Source of the DNA: Cytophagales bacterium
GTDB lineage: Bacteria > Bacteroidota > Bacteroidia > Cytophagales > Spirosomataceae
Direction: 5' to 3'
NCBI GenBank assembly: GCA_024742395.1
Contig: JANSYO010000002.1
Span: 62,001-126,000 of the forward strand
DNA length: 64,000 nucleotides
Shown here: one piece after another, positions 42,568 to 50,189 of the stretch
Position numbering within the stretch: the stretch's first letter is position 1
Layout of the letters: every line of letters begins with the position of its first letter
Made by a program: the position numbers and the translations under genes
The notes under the pieces: generated by a model
Database searches by the model: none
Seen by the model: only the letters and a program-made list of their open reading frames with translations
What the model was told of the DNA's origin: nothing

Positions 42568-44742
42568 ATGAAAAAACCTCTATTTCTATTCATTACCCTT
42601 ATTTTATTTCTGCAAGCGTGTAAAGACAGGGATTTCGCACCTGTCGATATTTTTGACGAGGAGGAACTCCCCACAGACGATGAGGGTAATATCATTCAGG
42701 ATAGTACTGTCCAAAGTCTTGGCAGCCTTTGTAATGACATTCAGCTTTTTGCCAGCAAAGAAAGAGTACAGGAATTACCGGGAGGTTTTCAAGTAAAAGG
42801 CACCCTCTTTGCTCAAACTGATGAAGGCCTAACATCCATCTCCAGCGGTGATTTCTCCATAGCTCATGCCAGCTCAGGTAATCTGGCTTCTGTCTCGGGT
42901 TTTGGCTCCATGCTTATGCCCAAAGTAGGCTTCTTTAAGGATAATTTCTTAACCAGTGATCTTTTCGGTGCAGAACTGAGCTATGGTGCCGGTGCCACCT
43001 TTAGGGATATAAACCCTGAGTTTCCTTTAGTTAATGAGGATTGCTATTTCAGGTTCAATGTAGATCCTGCAGCAGATTTTCTTCAGGGTAAAATAGGTGG
43101 ACCCATAATGGTAGGTAGCACTCTTTTAAACTTCAAGGATATGTTTCTTCAAGCCAATACACCCGCTATTCTTTTTCATGGAGACATATATCAATTTGAT
43201 AAAAACGCCAAACCAGAAGCTCTTCCAGAAGGGGCTAGCAAATTCAAAAAGTTTAAAGCAAAGGCCGGAAAACTTTCTCCTAAATGGTCTATTACGAATG
43301 CTTATTTTGGTATTGCCGCCAGAGCACATTTCCCGTTCAGAGCTTATGAATACAGTGAAGAACTTAACGAAATAGTAGGCGGAACAAACTTTCAGGAGTT
43401 TCAAGGTCATTTATATATAAAAGGAACCGTGCCCCTAAAAAAATATCCAATTGATATTACCGGCGAAGCGGTAGTAGAAAATAGTTTTAGCTCACTGGGT
43501 GCTCTTGATCTTTTTGAAAACGGATTTGATAACGCCGCGTATCGTATGGGTATAAACGGTCAAGCAGAGTTTGGGCATGCCTTGCTCGATATTTTACCTC
43601 TTGATCTGAGGGTCACATTAGGTCAGGCTACCGTGCAGGTTAATGTAGACCAAAACGAGAGCTTCCTCAGAATGGCAGGAGAATACGATAGTGGTAGACT
43701 TTATGAAGAAATTCTGGGTCCTGAAATTGTAAAGCTTTTGCCTCTTCAAACATTCAATGGCCAGATGTATCTTAATGTAGGAACAGAGCTGAGTGAATGG
43801 GAGCTTTATTTAAAGAATCAACTAGAAATAAACATTCCGGGAGTAGGTAAGCAGCCCTTACAGCAAGCCATTATTCATATCAACAATGAGCATATTCTGC
43901 TAAGTGGTAAGACTACCCTTCCCTGGGGAATTGGTGCAGTAGAACTTACAGGAGAGTTGCAAAGAAATGGTGAGTTTTTGCTTCGCGGACTAGCTAAAGC
44001 AGGAGTAGACTTTGGAAAAGGAGTAAAAATGGCGTCAGCCTTAGATATTGAAATTTCAAATGAGGGGCTGTTTATCAACGGCTTTTTAACGCTTCCTGGT
44101 GGTGTAGGAGACTTTGCCGTGGCTGGTGAATTAAGCTCCGAAAGAATTTTACTAAAAGGCTCTCAAAAAACCTTCATAAGGTTTAGTGACAGTGAGGCTC
44201 TGGAAGTGGATTTAAGCCTGGAAGCCAATTCAGACAAAGGCGTCTTCCTACATGGTTTTATGAAAACTCCATTACAAGTGGCTAAAGTAGAAGTAGACGG
44301 CGAAATTTCTTCGAGAGGACTAGCCTTGCGAGGACTAATAGAAGGTCGACTTGATTTTGGCGTCACTAAACTTTCATCTGATCTAAGCCTGAATGCTACC
44401 ACCTGGGGAGGAGCTGCTCTTAGCGGAGCCATAGACGTACCATTAATTATTATCGGTGGAAATGTGGCTGTAACGGGGTATATCTATGGACCTACCTCAT
44501 TTGGGCTGAATGGTAAAACGGGAGCCTTTATTGACCTGAAAGTGGCCTCGGCAAACGCATCTGTAGAGCTCGGATTCTCACAAAGCAGTGTCACTATAGG
44601 TGCTGAAGCAGAATTTTGCGTGGCTGACGACTCTCTGGTAGAAACGTGTGCAAAGGTAGGATTGAGTTTTAAACCGAACTGGGCCACAGGTGATTTAAAC
44701 ATCTGTGCCGACCTACCTATTGCCGGCGAAACTTGTATCTGA
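42568..44742 (+). CDS. Large lipoprotein with tandem ~58-residue beta repeats
   Basis: This is a 724-residue exported protein with a lipobox (FLQAC, Cys18). After an acidic spacer, the body is almost entirely beta-rich. Residues 442-674 contain four tandem units of about 58 residues (442-500, 501-558, 559-615, 616-674). Each has a hydrophobic strand ending in G, then P five or six residues later, then a V-x-V/A-x-G-E-like strand and a second L-x-L-x-G strand. A partial earlier unit begins near residue 281 (HLYIKGTVPLKKYP). The Cys-containing C-terminal domain follows. The function is unknown. Its position after a barrel-like protein suggests a surface or periplasmic structural role. Confidence 0.8.
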   Translation: MKKPLFLFITLILFLQACKDRDFAPVDIFDEEELPTDDEGNIIQDSTVQSLGSLCNDIQLFASKERVQELPGGFQVKGTLFAQTDEGLTSISSGDFSIAHASSGNLASVSGFGSMLMPKVGFFKDNFLTSDLFGAELSYGAGATFRDINPEFPLVNEDCYFRFNVDPAADFLQGKIGGPIMVGSTLLNFKDMFLQANTPAILFHGDIYQFDKNAKPEALPEGASKFKKFKAKAGKLSPKWSITNAYFGIAARAHFPFRAYEYSEELNEIVGGTNFQEFQGHLYIKGTVPLKKYPIDITGEAVVENSFSSLGALDLFENGFDNAAYRMGINGQAEFGHALLDILPLDLRVTLGQATVQVNVDQNESFLRMAGEYDSGRLYEEILGPEIVKLLPLQTFNGQMYLNVGTELSEWELYLKNQLEINIPGVGKQPLQQAIIHINNEHILLSGKTTLPWGIGAVELTGELQRNGEFLLRGLAKAGVDFGKGVKMASALDIEISNEGLFINGFLTLPGGVGDFAVAGELSSERILLKGSQKTFIRFSDSEALEVDLSLEANSDKGVFLHGFMKTPLQVAKVEVDGEISSRGLALRGLIEGRLDFGVTKLSSDLSLNATTWGGAALSGAIDVPLIIIGGNVAVTGYIYGPTSFGLNGKTGAFIDLKVASANASVELGFSQSSVTIGAEAEFCVADDSLVETCAKVGLSFKPNWATGDLNICADLPIAGETCI

Positions 44743-44811
44743 GTTATATGAGCTACAGCCTGCCCTGGTGAGAAAGAACTTCATTAGAAACGTAAGCGTC
44801 AGCTTAAATTA

Positions 44812-44942
44812 TTTTGAAAAGTAAGAAGGAGATAGCGATTGAAAAGATGATTGAATCCATTCAGCGAAAGAACCAAATGCTGAATCAGCTCGAAAATGAG
44901 CTCAATAAACTAGAAAAATCGCTTGATTCTTACTTTTCAAAA
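44812..44942. repeat. Long inverted-repeat element with nested hairpins
   Basis: TTTTGAAAAGTAAGAA (44812-44827) and its perfect complement TTCTTACTTTTCAAAA (44927-44942) form 16 bp. A further AGCGATT/AATCGCT (44834-44840 and 44917-44923) extends the stem past an internal loop. Inside are ATTCAGC/GCTGAAT (7 bp, about 44859-44865 and 44879-44885) and AGCTC/GAGCT (about 44887-44891 and 44898-44902). It lies between two convergent genes. It could be a structured RNA, a small mobile inverted-repeat element, or part of a small gene. No flanking target duplication is seen. Confidence 0.6.
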
Positions 44943-44981
44943 ACCAGTAGGAAGTTTAAAAATATTGATAAGAATTCATGA
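44847..44981 (+). CDS. Possible 44-residue coiled-coil peptide
   Basis: A short frame inside the inverted-repeat element encodes 44 residues with heptad-like spacing of Ile, Met and Leu (QLENELNKLEKSLDSYF). It is open upstream to a TTG at 44814 and overlaps the 3' end of nudK by 6 bp. Composition is Lys/Glu/Asn-rich and protein-like, yet the stem-loop may account for the sequence instead. Low confidence. Confidence 0.3.
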   Translation: MIESIQRKNQMLNQLENELNKLEKSLDSYFSKTSRKFKNIDKNS

Positions 44982-45563
44982 TCTGGTAGACGCTATCTTA
45001 TTCAATTGGAGGTATTGCAAAAGCATAATGGTTTTAGCGTCCTTAATTTGTCCTGTTTTAATCATGGTCAGAGCTTTATCAAACGGAATTTCCATGACTT
45101 CTATGTTTTCATGTTCTTCCTGATGACCTCCACCTTCACTTACCTTCATTTTAGGCTCATATTCGGCAATAAAAAAGTACAGTATTTCAGTTACAGAGCC
45201 CGGTGACATATAAGATTCAAACACTTTTTCAACATTCAGAATACGATATCCCGTCTCTTCTTCCGTTTCTTTTTTAATGCATTCTTCAGGGCTAAGGTCA
45301 TCCAATAGTCCTGCACAGGCTTCAATGAGCATACCATCAGTGTTACCATTCAGATATGTGGGCATTCTAAACTGCCGGATAAGAATGACAGCGTTTTTCT
45401 CTTTATTGAAAAGTAAAACAACTGCTCCATTTCCTCTGTCATAACACTCTCTTTGTTGCCTTTGCCATTCCCCATTGGGCAATTTATAATCAAAAGTGAG
45501 TTTTCTCAAGGTGTACCAGTTGTCTGAAAGAATCCTGTCTTCCACAATCTTAATTTCCGGCAT
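44976..45563 (-). CDS. nudK: NUDIX hydrolase, GDP-mannose pyrophosphatase type
   Basis: This is a 195-residue protein closely resembling NudK. The modified Nudix helix reads GLLDDLSPEECIKKETEEETGY, with the conserved ESYMSPGSVTE and FFIAEYEP segments after it. The family hydrolyses GDP-mannose and related nucleotide sugars to the sugar phosphate and nucleotide. It may balance the GDP-mannose used by the mannosyltransferase-like enzymes in the window. It is divergent from the DeoR regulator, with 53 bp between the starts. Confidence 0.9.
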   Translation of the reverse strand: MPEIKIVEDRILSDNWYTLRKLTFDYKLPNGEWQRQQRECYDRGNGAVVLLFNKEKNAVILIRQFRMPTYLNGNTDGMLIEACAGLLDDLSPEECIKKETEEETGYRILNVEKVFESYMSPGSVTEILYFFIAEYEPKMKVSEGGGHQEEHENIEVMEIPFDKALTMIKTGQIKDAKTIMLLQYLQLNKIASTRS

Positions 45564-45564
45564 T

Positions 45565-45597
45565 TTGATCGTTTATGATTGTTTTTGTTTATTTTTG
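45565..45597 (+). promoter_or_regulatory. Bacteroidota promoter before deoR-type regulator
   Basis: TTG at 45565-45567, 22 bp, then TATTTTTG at 45590-45597 match the TTG/TAnnTTTG pattern with a spacer one base longer than the usual range. The regulator ATG is 20 bp downstream. Confidence 0.55.
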
Positions 45598-45616
45598 ACC
45601 AAATGTAATTGAAAGA

Positions 45617-46297
45617 ATGGGATTTGAATATAGAAAGAGAAAAATTTTAAACGCACTGGCAAAAAAAGAGGTCGTGGAAGTGGCCTCGCTTGTAGAGGAA
45701 ATTGGTGTATCTGATATCACTATTCGAAGAGATTTAGCGGCACTTGAAAAGCTGAACCTATTGAAGAGAACTCATGGTGGTGCCACCAAAATTGAGGGAA
45801 GTCCAATTGTCAATTTTGATTTGAAATCAAATCAAAATCAAGCTGAAAAAGAAAAAATCGGACAAAAGGCTGCTCTTGAAGTTAAAGAAGGAGAGGTCAT
45901 TTTTATTGATTGCGGTAGCACTACCTTACAAATGTGCTCTCATCTAAAGCATTTAAATATTAAAGTAATTACCAATTCTTTACCCGTTGTAAGTGCTCTT
46001 CAAAACTGTCAGGTTTCTGTTAATCTTATAGGCGGGGAATTAGATCAAAAAAGGCAAGCCATTCATGGAAAAATGGCTGAGTGGCATATTAAACAGTACC
46101 ATGCTCATAAGGCCTTTATTGGAGCAGATGCCATAGATAAAGAAGGACATTTATGGGCAATTTCAGAAACTGAAGCAGAGATTAGCACTGCCATGATTAC
46201 TCAGTCTGACAAGGCTTATGTTTTAGCAGATTCTTCTAAAATTGGGAAGAAGGGGTATTTGAAATTCTCAACAGAAACTCATGAAATCATATCTTAA
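45617..46297 (+). CDS. DeoR family transcriptional regulator
   Basis: This is a 226-residue repressor. The N-terminal DeoR HTH reads VVEVASLVEEIGVSDITIRRDL, then LNLLKRTHGGA. The sugar-phosphate-sensing domain contains FIDCGSTTLQMCSHL, LIGGELD and FIGADAID. The family usually responds to a phosphorylated sugar and controls catabolic genes. It ends early, around 20-25 residues shorter than most family members, so the final C-terminal strand may be missing. Its stop overlaps by 4 bp the original stop of the convergent lipoprotein pseudogene. Target genes are not evident. Confidence 0.88.
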   Translation: MGFEYRKRKILNALAKKEVVEVASLVEEIGVSDITIRRDLAALEKLNLLKRTHGGATKIEGSPIVNFDLKSNQNQAEKEKIGQKAALEVKEGEVIFIDCGSTTLQMCSHLKHLNIKVITNSLPVVSALQNCQVSVNLIGGELDQKRQAIHGKMAEWHIKQYHAHKAFIGADAIDKEGHLWAISETEAEISTAMITQSDKAYVLADSSKIGKKGYLKFSTETHEIIS

Positions 46298-46888
46298 ATT
46301 TCATCTATAAGTACTTTTAAGTCATGTAAATCTCCGCCATTTATTACAAAGGTAGATGCTTATAAAACCGGAAAGAAAGCTTGTTAGATGCCAAGATTGC
46401 ATACTTTAATTCTTGGTTAAAAGTAAACTTAAAACGCTGTTGGACATAATTGTCAATTGAGTACGAGTCCACCACAGTAACAGTACTCGAGTCAGCTTTT
46501 ATAATATCTTTTGTAGATTCTGAGTAGACATATATTGCTCGGTTTCCTTGATATCTGCATGAATCTTGAAAATCTTATCGTCGGCCTTTATATAAAATAC
46601 TGATTCCGGATAAAAAGAGGTTTGACTCTTATTCAGAATTACATATGCGGCTATTTCATCCTTTGATATTTGATCTATCTCTCTTAGAAAGGTGCAATGC
46701 ATTCTGTATAAACCAGAATTCCTTTCTTTTGGACTTACATTCAGAGTTAAAAGATATCGATCTTCTTCTTTGAACTCATCCCAAGGATCACTGTTTCTCT
46801 CATCGGGCAACTTGCTTGGGTAGTAACTAAAACAACCACCGCAAACAAAAGCTAAACACAATAAAGCCAGACTTTTCATGTATTTCAT
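46294..46888 (-). pseudogene. Lipoprotein gene broken by two frameshifts
   Basis: The first frame (46888 to 46499, 129 residues) has a signal and lipobox (VCGGC) and ends in NLQKIL-stop. A protein-like frame continues downstream: YSESTKDIIKAD and QRFKFTFNQELKYAI, stopping at 46344. A third frame continues with STFVINGGDLHDLKVLIDEI and stops at 46294. Removing one AT from the ATATAT run at 46530-46535, and adding one base near 46360, would give a continuous lipoprotein of about 197 residues. The final stop overlaps the DeoR stop by 4 bp, as at other convergent junctions here. No domain is recognised. Sequencing error cannot be excluded. Confidence 0.8.
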
Positions 46889-46925
46889 TGCTTACGTAGA
46901 TGAAAAGCCTGGCAGTCTGGTTGCC

Positions 46926-48650
46926 TTATTTCTTAATTATTTCCAACTCCGCTTTCACAAAGCCCATCAACTCAGATATATAGTCTTTTGAAAAATCGAA
47001 CTTGATTCCCATGGCTTTGTAGATGTCGCCAATAGTAGCTGTGTAACCCAACTTTAATCCATTTAAGTAGGCCTCTAAACCCTTTTTAGGATCTTCCTTA
47101 AAGTTTTTCCAAACAGAGATCGCCCCTAGCTGAGCCATTCCGTATTCTATATAATAGAAAGGAACCTCATAGATATGGAGTTGTCTTTGCCAGCTGGCTT
47201 CTTTGTATTTTTCTAAATCACTCCAATCTGTCACATGTGTTGAGTACTTGTTTAGAATACTATTCCACTCCGCCGTTCTTTCCTCTACAGTATGATCAGG
47301 GTTCTCGTAAATCCAATGCTGGAACTTATCAACCGTTGCTATCCATGGCAAGGTGGCAAGTATATCTTCTAAATGCTCTATTCTGGCTCTTTTAAGATCA
47401 TCAGGATTTGTAAAGAAAACATCCCAATGCTCCATAGACATCAGTTCCATAGCCATGGAGGCTACTTCAGCCACTTCGGCAGTAGTGCTCTTGAAAGAGC
47501 CTAACTCCAAATCTCTTGTCACAAATGAATGTATGGCATGACCTCCTTCATGTACCATAGTCACCAGGTCACGTACACTGCTGGTAGCGTTCATAAATAT
47601 AAACGGAACACCAATTTCCTGAAGTGGATAATTGTACCCTCCCGGTGCTTTGCCTTTGCGTGATTCCAGGTCAAAATGACCCATTCTTCGCATAATTCGC
47701 AGATAATCGCCTAATTGTTTATCTAATCTATCAAAACAGGTAATTGACTTTTCCAGTAAATCTTCTCCGGAATTAAATGCCTTCAAGGCTGGTCTGCCTT
47801 CTACATCTACTTTTCCATCCCATGGTCTAAGAGGATCAAGGTTCAACTTAGCCTTTCTTTCCAGCATGCTCTCATTTAATAAAGGTACCACTGCTTCTGC
47901 TACAGATTCATGGAAGTCAAAACAATCTTCAGGTGTGTAATCGAAACGACCCATTGCAGCAAACATGTAATCTCTAAAATTCTGAAAGTCTGCATTCAAA
48001 GCAACCTTATGCCGTAAATCACGCAATTCATTAAAAAGGAGGTCTAGTTTCTCTCTGTCTTCCAGTCGCCTATCCCCAATTTTTCTCCAAGCCTCTTCAC
48101 GAGCCTTCCTATCTACTGACTGAATAATATTCGCAGCCTTTTGCATGGTCATCTCCTCTCCATTAATGGTTACGGTCATACCACCGGTTATGGATTGGTA
48201 TTCTGACTGCTTAGTCTGAATTTGAGTAGATAAGGGAATGTTTTCTTCTCTGAAAATCTCTACAGATTTCTTCATTCCACGTATCATTATCTCATAACCT
48301 CCGCCCTTTAAATCATCCAGAAACGGGCTTTCCAGTGCTTTTTTATTTAACTGATCATCATAAACGGCCAGATGTGGTTGAATCTGCGTAACAAAAAACT
48401 GATAATCCTTTTGTCTTTCTTCATTGGCTGTATCACAGGTCATTTTAATATATCGCCATGCCATGTTTTCTGATAGAAAAGATTCCAGTTCACTACGATC
48501 CAGAAACCATTGCTTCAGCTCTTTGGAATTTCCAACAGACCTGGAAACTAAGTCTTCGTATAAAGGCTGCACATCATCCCAGCTATTGAGTTCAAATGCT
48601 TCTCCAATAAAGGTTCTGGGTTTGCGAGTAGGCAGAGTAAGTTGTTCCAA
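46926..48650 (-). CDS. pepF: M3 family oligoendopeptidase
   Basis: This is a 574-residue cytoplasmic zinc peptidase of the PepF/M3 type. The zinc site is HEGGH at 367-371, with the third ligand expected in the TTAEVAEVASMAME segment near 390-400. The C-terminal YEVPFYYIEYGMAQLGA is also typical. Length is normal for the family (about 560-600). It trims short peptides in protein turnover. No signal peptide is present. The ATG at 48650 directly precedes the conserved N-terminus. Confidence 0.93.
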   Translation of the reverse strand: MEQLTLPTRKPRTFIGEAFELNSWDDVQPLYEDLVSRSVGNSKELKQWFLDRSELESFLSENMAWRYIKMTCDTANEERQKDYQFFVTQIQPHLAVYDDQLNKKALESPFLDDLKGGGYEIMIRGMKKSVEIFREENIPLSTQIQTKQSEYQSITGGMTVTINGEEMTMQKAANIIQSVDRKAREEAWRKIGDRRLEDREKLDLLFNELRDLRHKVALNADFQNFRDYMFAAMGRFDYTPEDCFDFHESVAEAVVPLLNESMLERKAKLNLDPLRPWDGKVDVEGRPALKAFNSGEDLLEKSITCFDRLDKQLGDYLRIMRRMGHFDLESRKGKAPGGYNYPLQEIGVPFIFMNATSSVRDLVTMVHEGGHAIHSFVTRDLELGSFKSTTAEVAEVASMAMELMSMEHWDVFFTNPDDLKRARIEHLEDILATLPWIATVDKFQHWIYENPDHTVEERTAEWNSILNKYSTHVTDWSDLEKYKEASWQRQLHIYEVPFYYIEYGMAQLGAISVWKNFKEDPKKGLEAYLNGLKLGYTATIGDIYKAMGIKFDFSKDYISELMGFVKAELEIIKK

Positions 48651-48757
48651 TTTTTGTAATTTTAATGTTGATGTAAAAATAAGAGATTAGGGATACAGGT
48701 ACACGTATTGTCTATGTTTTACTACCCTTTTAAGTTTAAAAAGGTCAATCTTTGACC

Positions 48758-49927
48758 TTAGTTCACTCCATGCTTCTCCAAACTCTCCACTAAATCATGT
48801 AAACCAATAACTGATTGATTCATCCCTCTTGGATATGGCGTTTCTACAGACGGAGTCACAATCAAAACGGGAATACCACCAAGGTCTTCTGAGGCAATGG
48901 TAGTTCCACGTGTTATTTTGGGAGCATTACTTGTTTTTATTTCAATACCCAGAACAGGCTTTGTCCCTTTGACTAAAACTAAATCAAGCTCGGTGCCGTC
49001 ATGAGTTCTATAGAAATAGGGAGTTATTGTTGGTTTCAAGACCCCAATTATTTGCTGAATAATAAATGCCTCAAACGAGGCTCCTCTCTGAAGAAAACCA
49101 TCCAGCTCTTCTGACGTTTCTACGCCAGCTGCAGCATGTAATAAACCTGTATCTCTGAAGAAGACCTTTGGTGACTTTACCAACCGTTTAGAAATATTGA
49201 TAAAGAAGGGCTGAAGGCTACGTGTCAGAAACGCATTCTCAAAGTAATCAAGCATCTCTTTTACTTTACGCTGGTCTAAGCCTAAGGACTTACTTAAAGT
49301 AGAAACATTAAGAAGATTACCATTTAGCTGTGTAAGCATTTGAATGGCATTTCTCACAATTCTAGGAGCCAAATCAAGCCCAAGCAGAGGCAATTCCCGC
49401 TCTACATAGGTAGAGAGAAAATCCATGCGTCTTTCTAAACTTTGCTCGTCATTATTTGCCAGATAAAAGGCTGGAAAGCCTCCACGTAACCATAGCTTTC
49501 TGTAAGAGTCTAAGTCATGTGTTTCAGTTAAATGAAGAGGGTGCAGCTCCAGAAATGAAATTCTACCTGCCAGAGTTTCTGAGCTTCTTGCCAAAAGGTT
49601 AGGCGATGCAGAGCCTAACAAAAGAAACTTTCCGTTTTTTCTATCACTATCAATGATTGACCTCAATACTGGAAAGAGTTCAGGCATTCGCTGCACCTCA
49701 TCTATGACGATTAGCTTATCTTTTCTAGCTATTAAAAATGATTCTGCATCTGCAAGGCGAGCCAAATCTGATGGTAACTCCAGGTCAAGATACACGGCTT
49801 CCTTGTTGGTCATGAACTCTTTTGCCAAAGTAGTTTTACCTACCTGACGAGGTCCCAAAATAGCCACCGCCGGATTTTCAGATAGCTTTTTTTCAAGTAT
49901 TTGACTTGCTTTTCTTCTAAGCAGCAT
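48758..49927 (-). CDS. AAA ATPase with DUF4143 domain
   Basis: This is a 389-residue protein of the ATP-binding/DUF4143 family. The Walker A is GPRQVGKT (25-32), the Walker B region is KLIVIDEVQRMPEL near 76, and LLGSASPNLL contains the sensor-1-like residue. The C-terminal DUF4143 nuclease-like domain follows from about 190, with the DLVLVKGTKPVLGIEIKTS restriction-endonuclease-fold segment near 315. These proteins are widespread, often mobile, and of unclear function. Three copies of a CGAAAATTTGACA-like repeat lie in its upstream region, likely an operator array. Confidence 0.9.
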   Translation of the reverse strand: MLLRRKASQILEKKLSENPAVAILGPRQVGKTTLAKEFMTNKEAVYLDLELPSDLARLADAESFLIARKDKLIVIDEVQRMPELFPVLRSIIDSDRKNGKFLLLGSASPNLLARSSETLAGRISFLELHPLHLTETHDLDSYRKLWLRGGFPAFYLANNDEQSLERRMDFLSTYVERELPLLGLDLAPRIVRNAIQMLTQLNGNLLNVSTLSKSLGLDQRKVKEMLDYFENAFLTRSLQPFFINISKRLVKSPKVFFRDTGLLHAAAGVETSEELDGFLQRGASFEAFIIQQIIGVLKPTITPYFYRTHDGTELDLVLVKGTKPVLGIEIKTSNAPKITRGTTIASEDLGGIPVLIVTPSVETPYPRGMNQSVIGLHDLVESLEKHGVN

Positions 49928-49960
49928 TTTCTAATTAAAACCGATTTTTTCACAATTTAT

Positions 49961-50030
49961 GTCAAATTTTCGGTATTAAATCAAAATAATCCCGAAAATT
50001 TAGCAACGTTTGTCAAATTTTCGGGGTTAA
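49961..50030. promoter_or_regulatory. Three-copy AAATTTTCGG repeat array before the DUF4143 gene
   Basis: GTCAAATTTTCGG[TA/GG]TTAA occurs at 49961-49979 and 50012-50030 in the same direction, and an inverted TAATCCCGAAAATTTA at 49987-50002. Centres are about 25 bp apart. A degraded fourth copy may overlap 49934-49949. This suits an operator for autoregulation of the ATPase gene; the binding protein is unknown. Confidence 0.6.
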
Positions 50031-50189
50031 TAGAAAAGGCTTGCCAGTTAAGTATCCCTAAGAAGAAAGCCCACACTTTTAAAATCGAGCTATATTCGCG
50101 ATACACTTCTGCCCTACCAACAGCCCCTCAGCAAAAGTTAGGGTAGTTTACAATCTGTAAGAAACCTACTCCCTTTGGGTTTAGAGTTC

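Noticed and set aside
46459-46488. GAGTAC...GTACTC inverted repeat after the lipoprotein stop
   Set aside because: I first took it for a terminator or operator, but it lies inside the continuing, frameshifted coding sequence, so coding constraint or chance explains it better.
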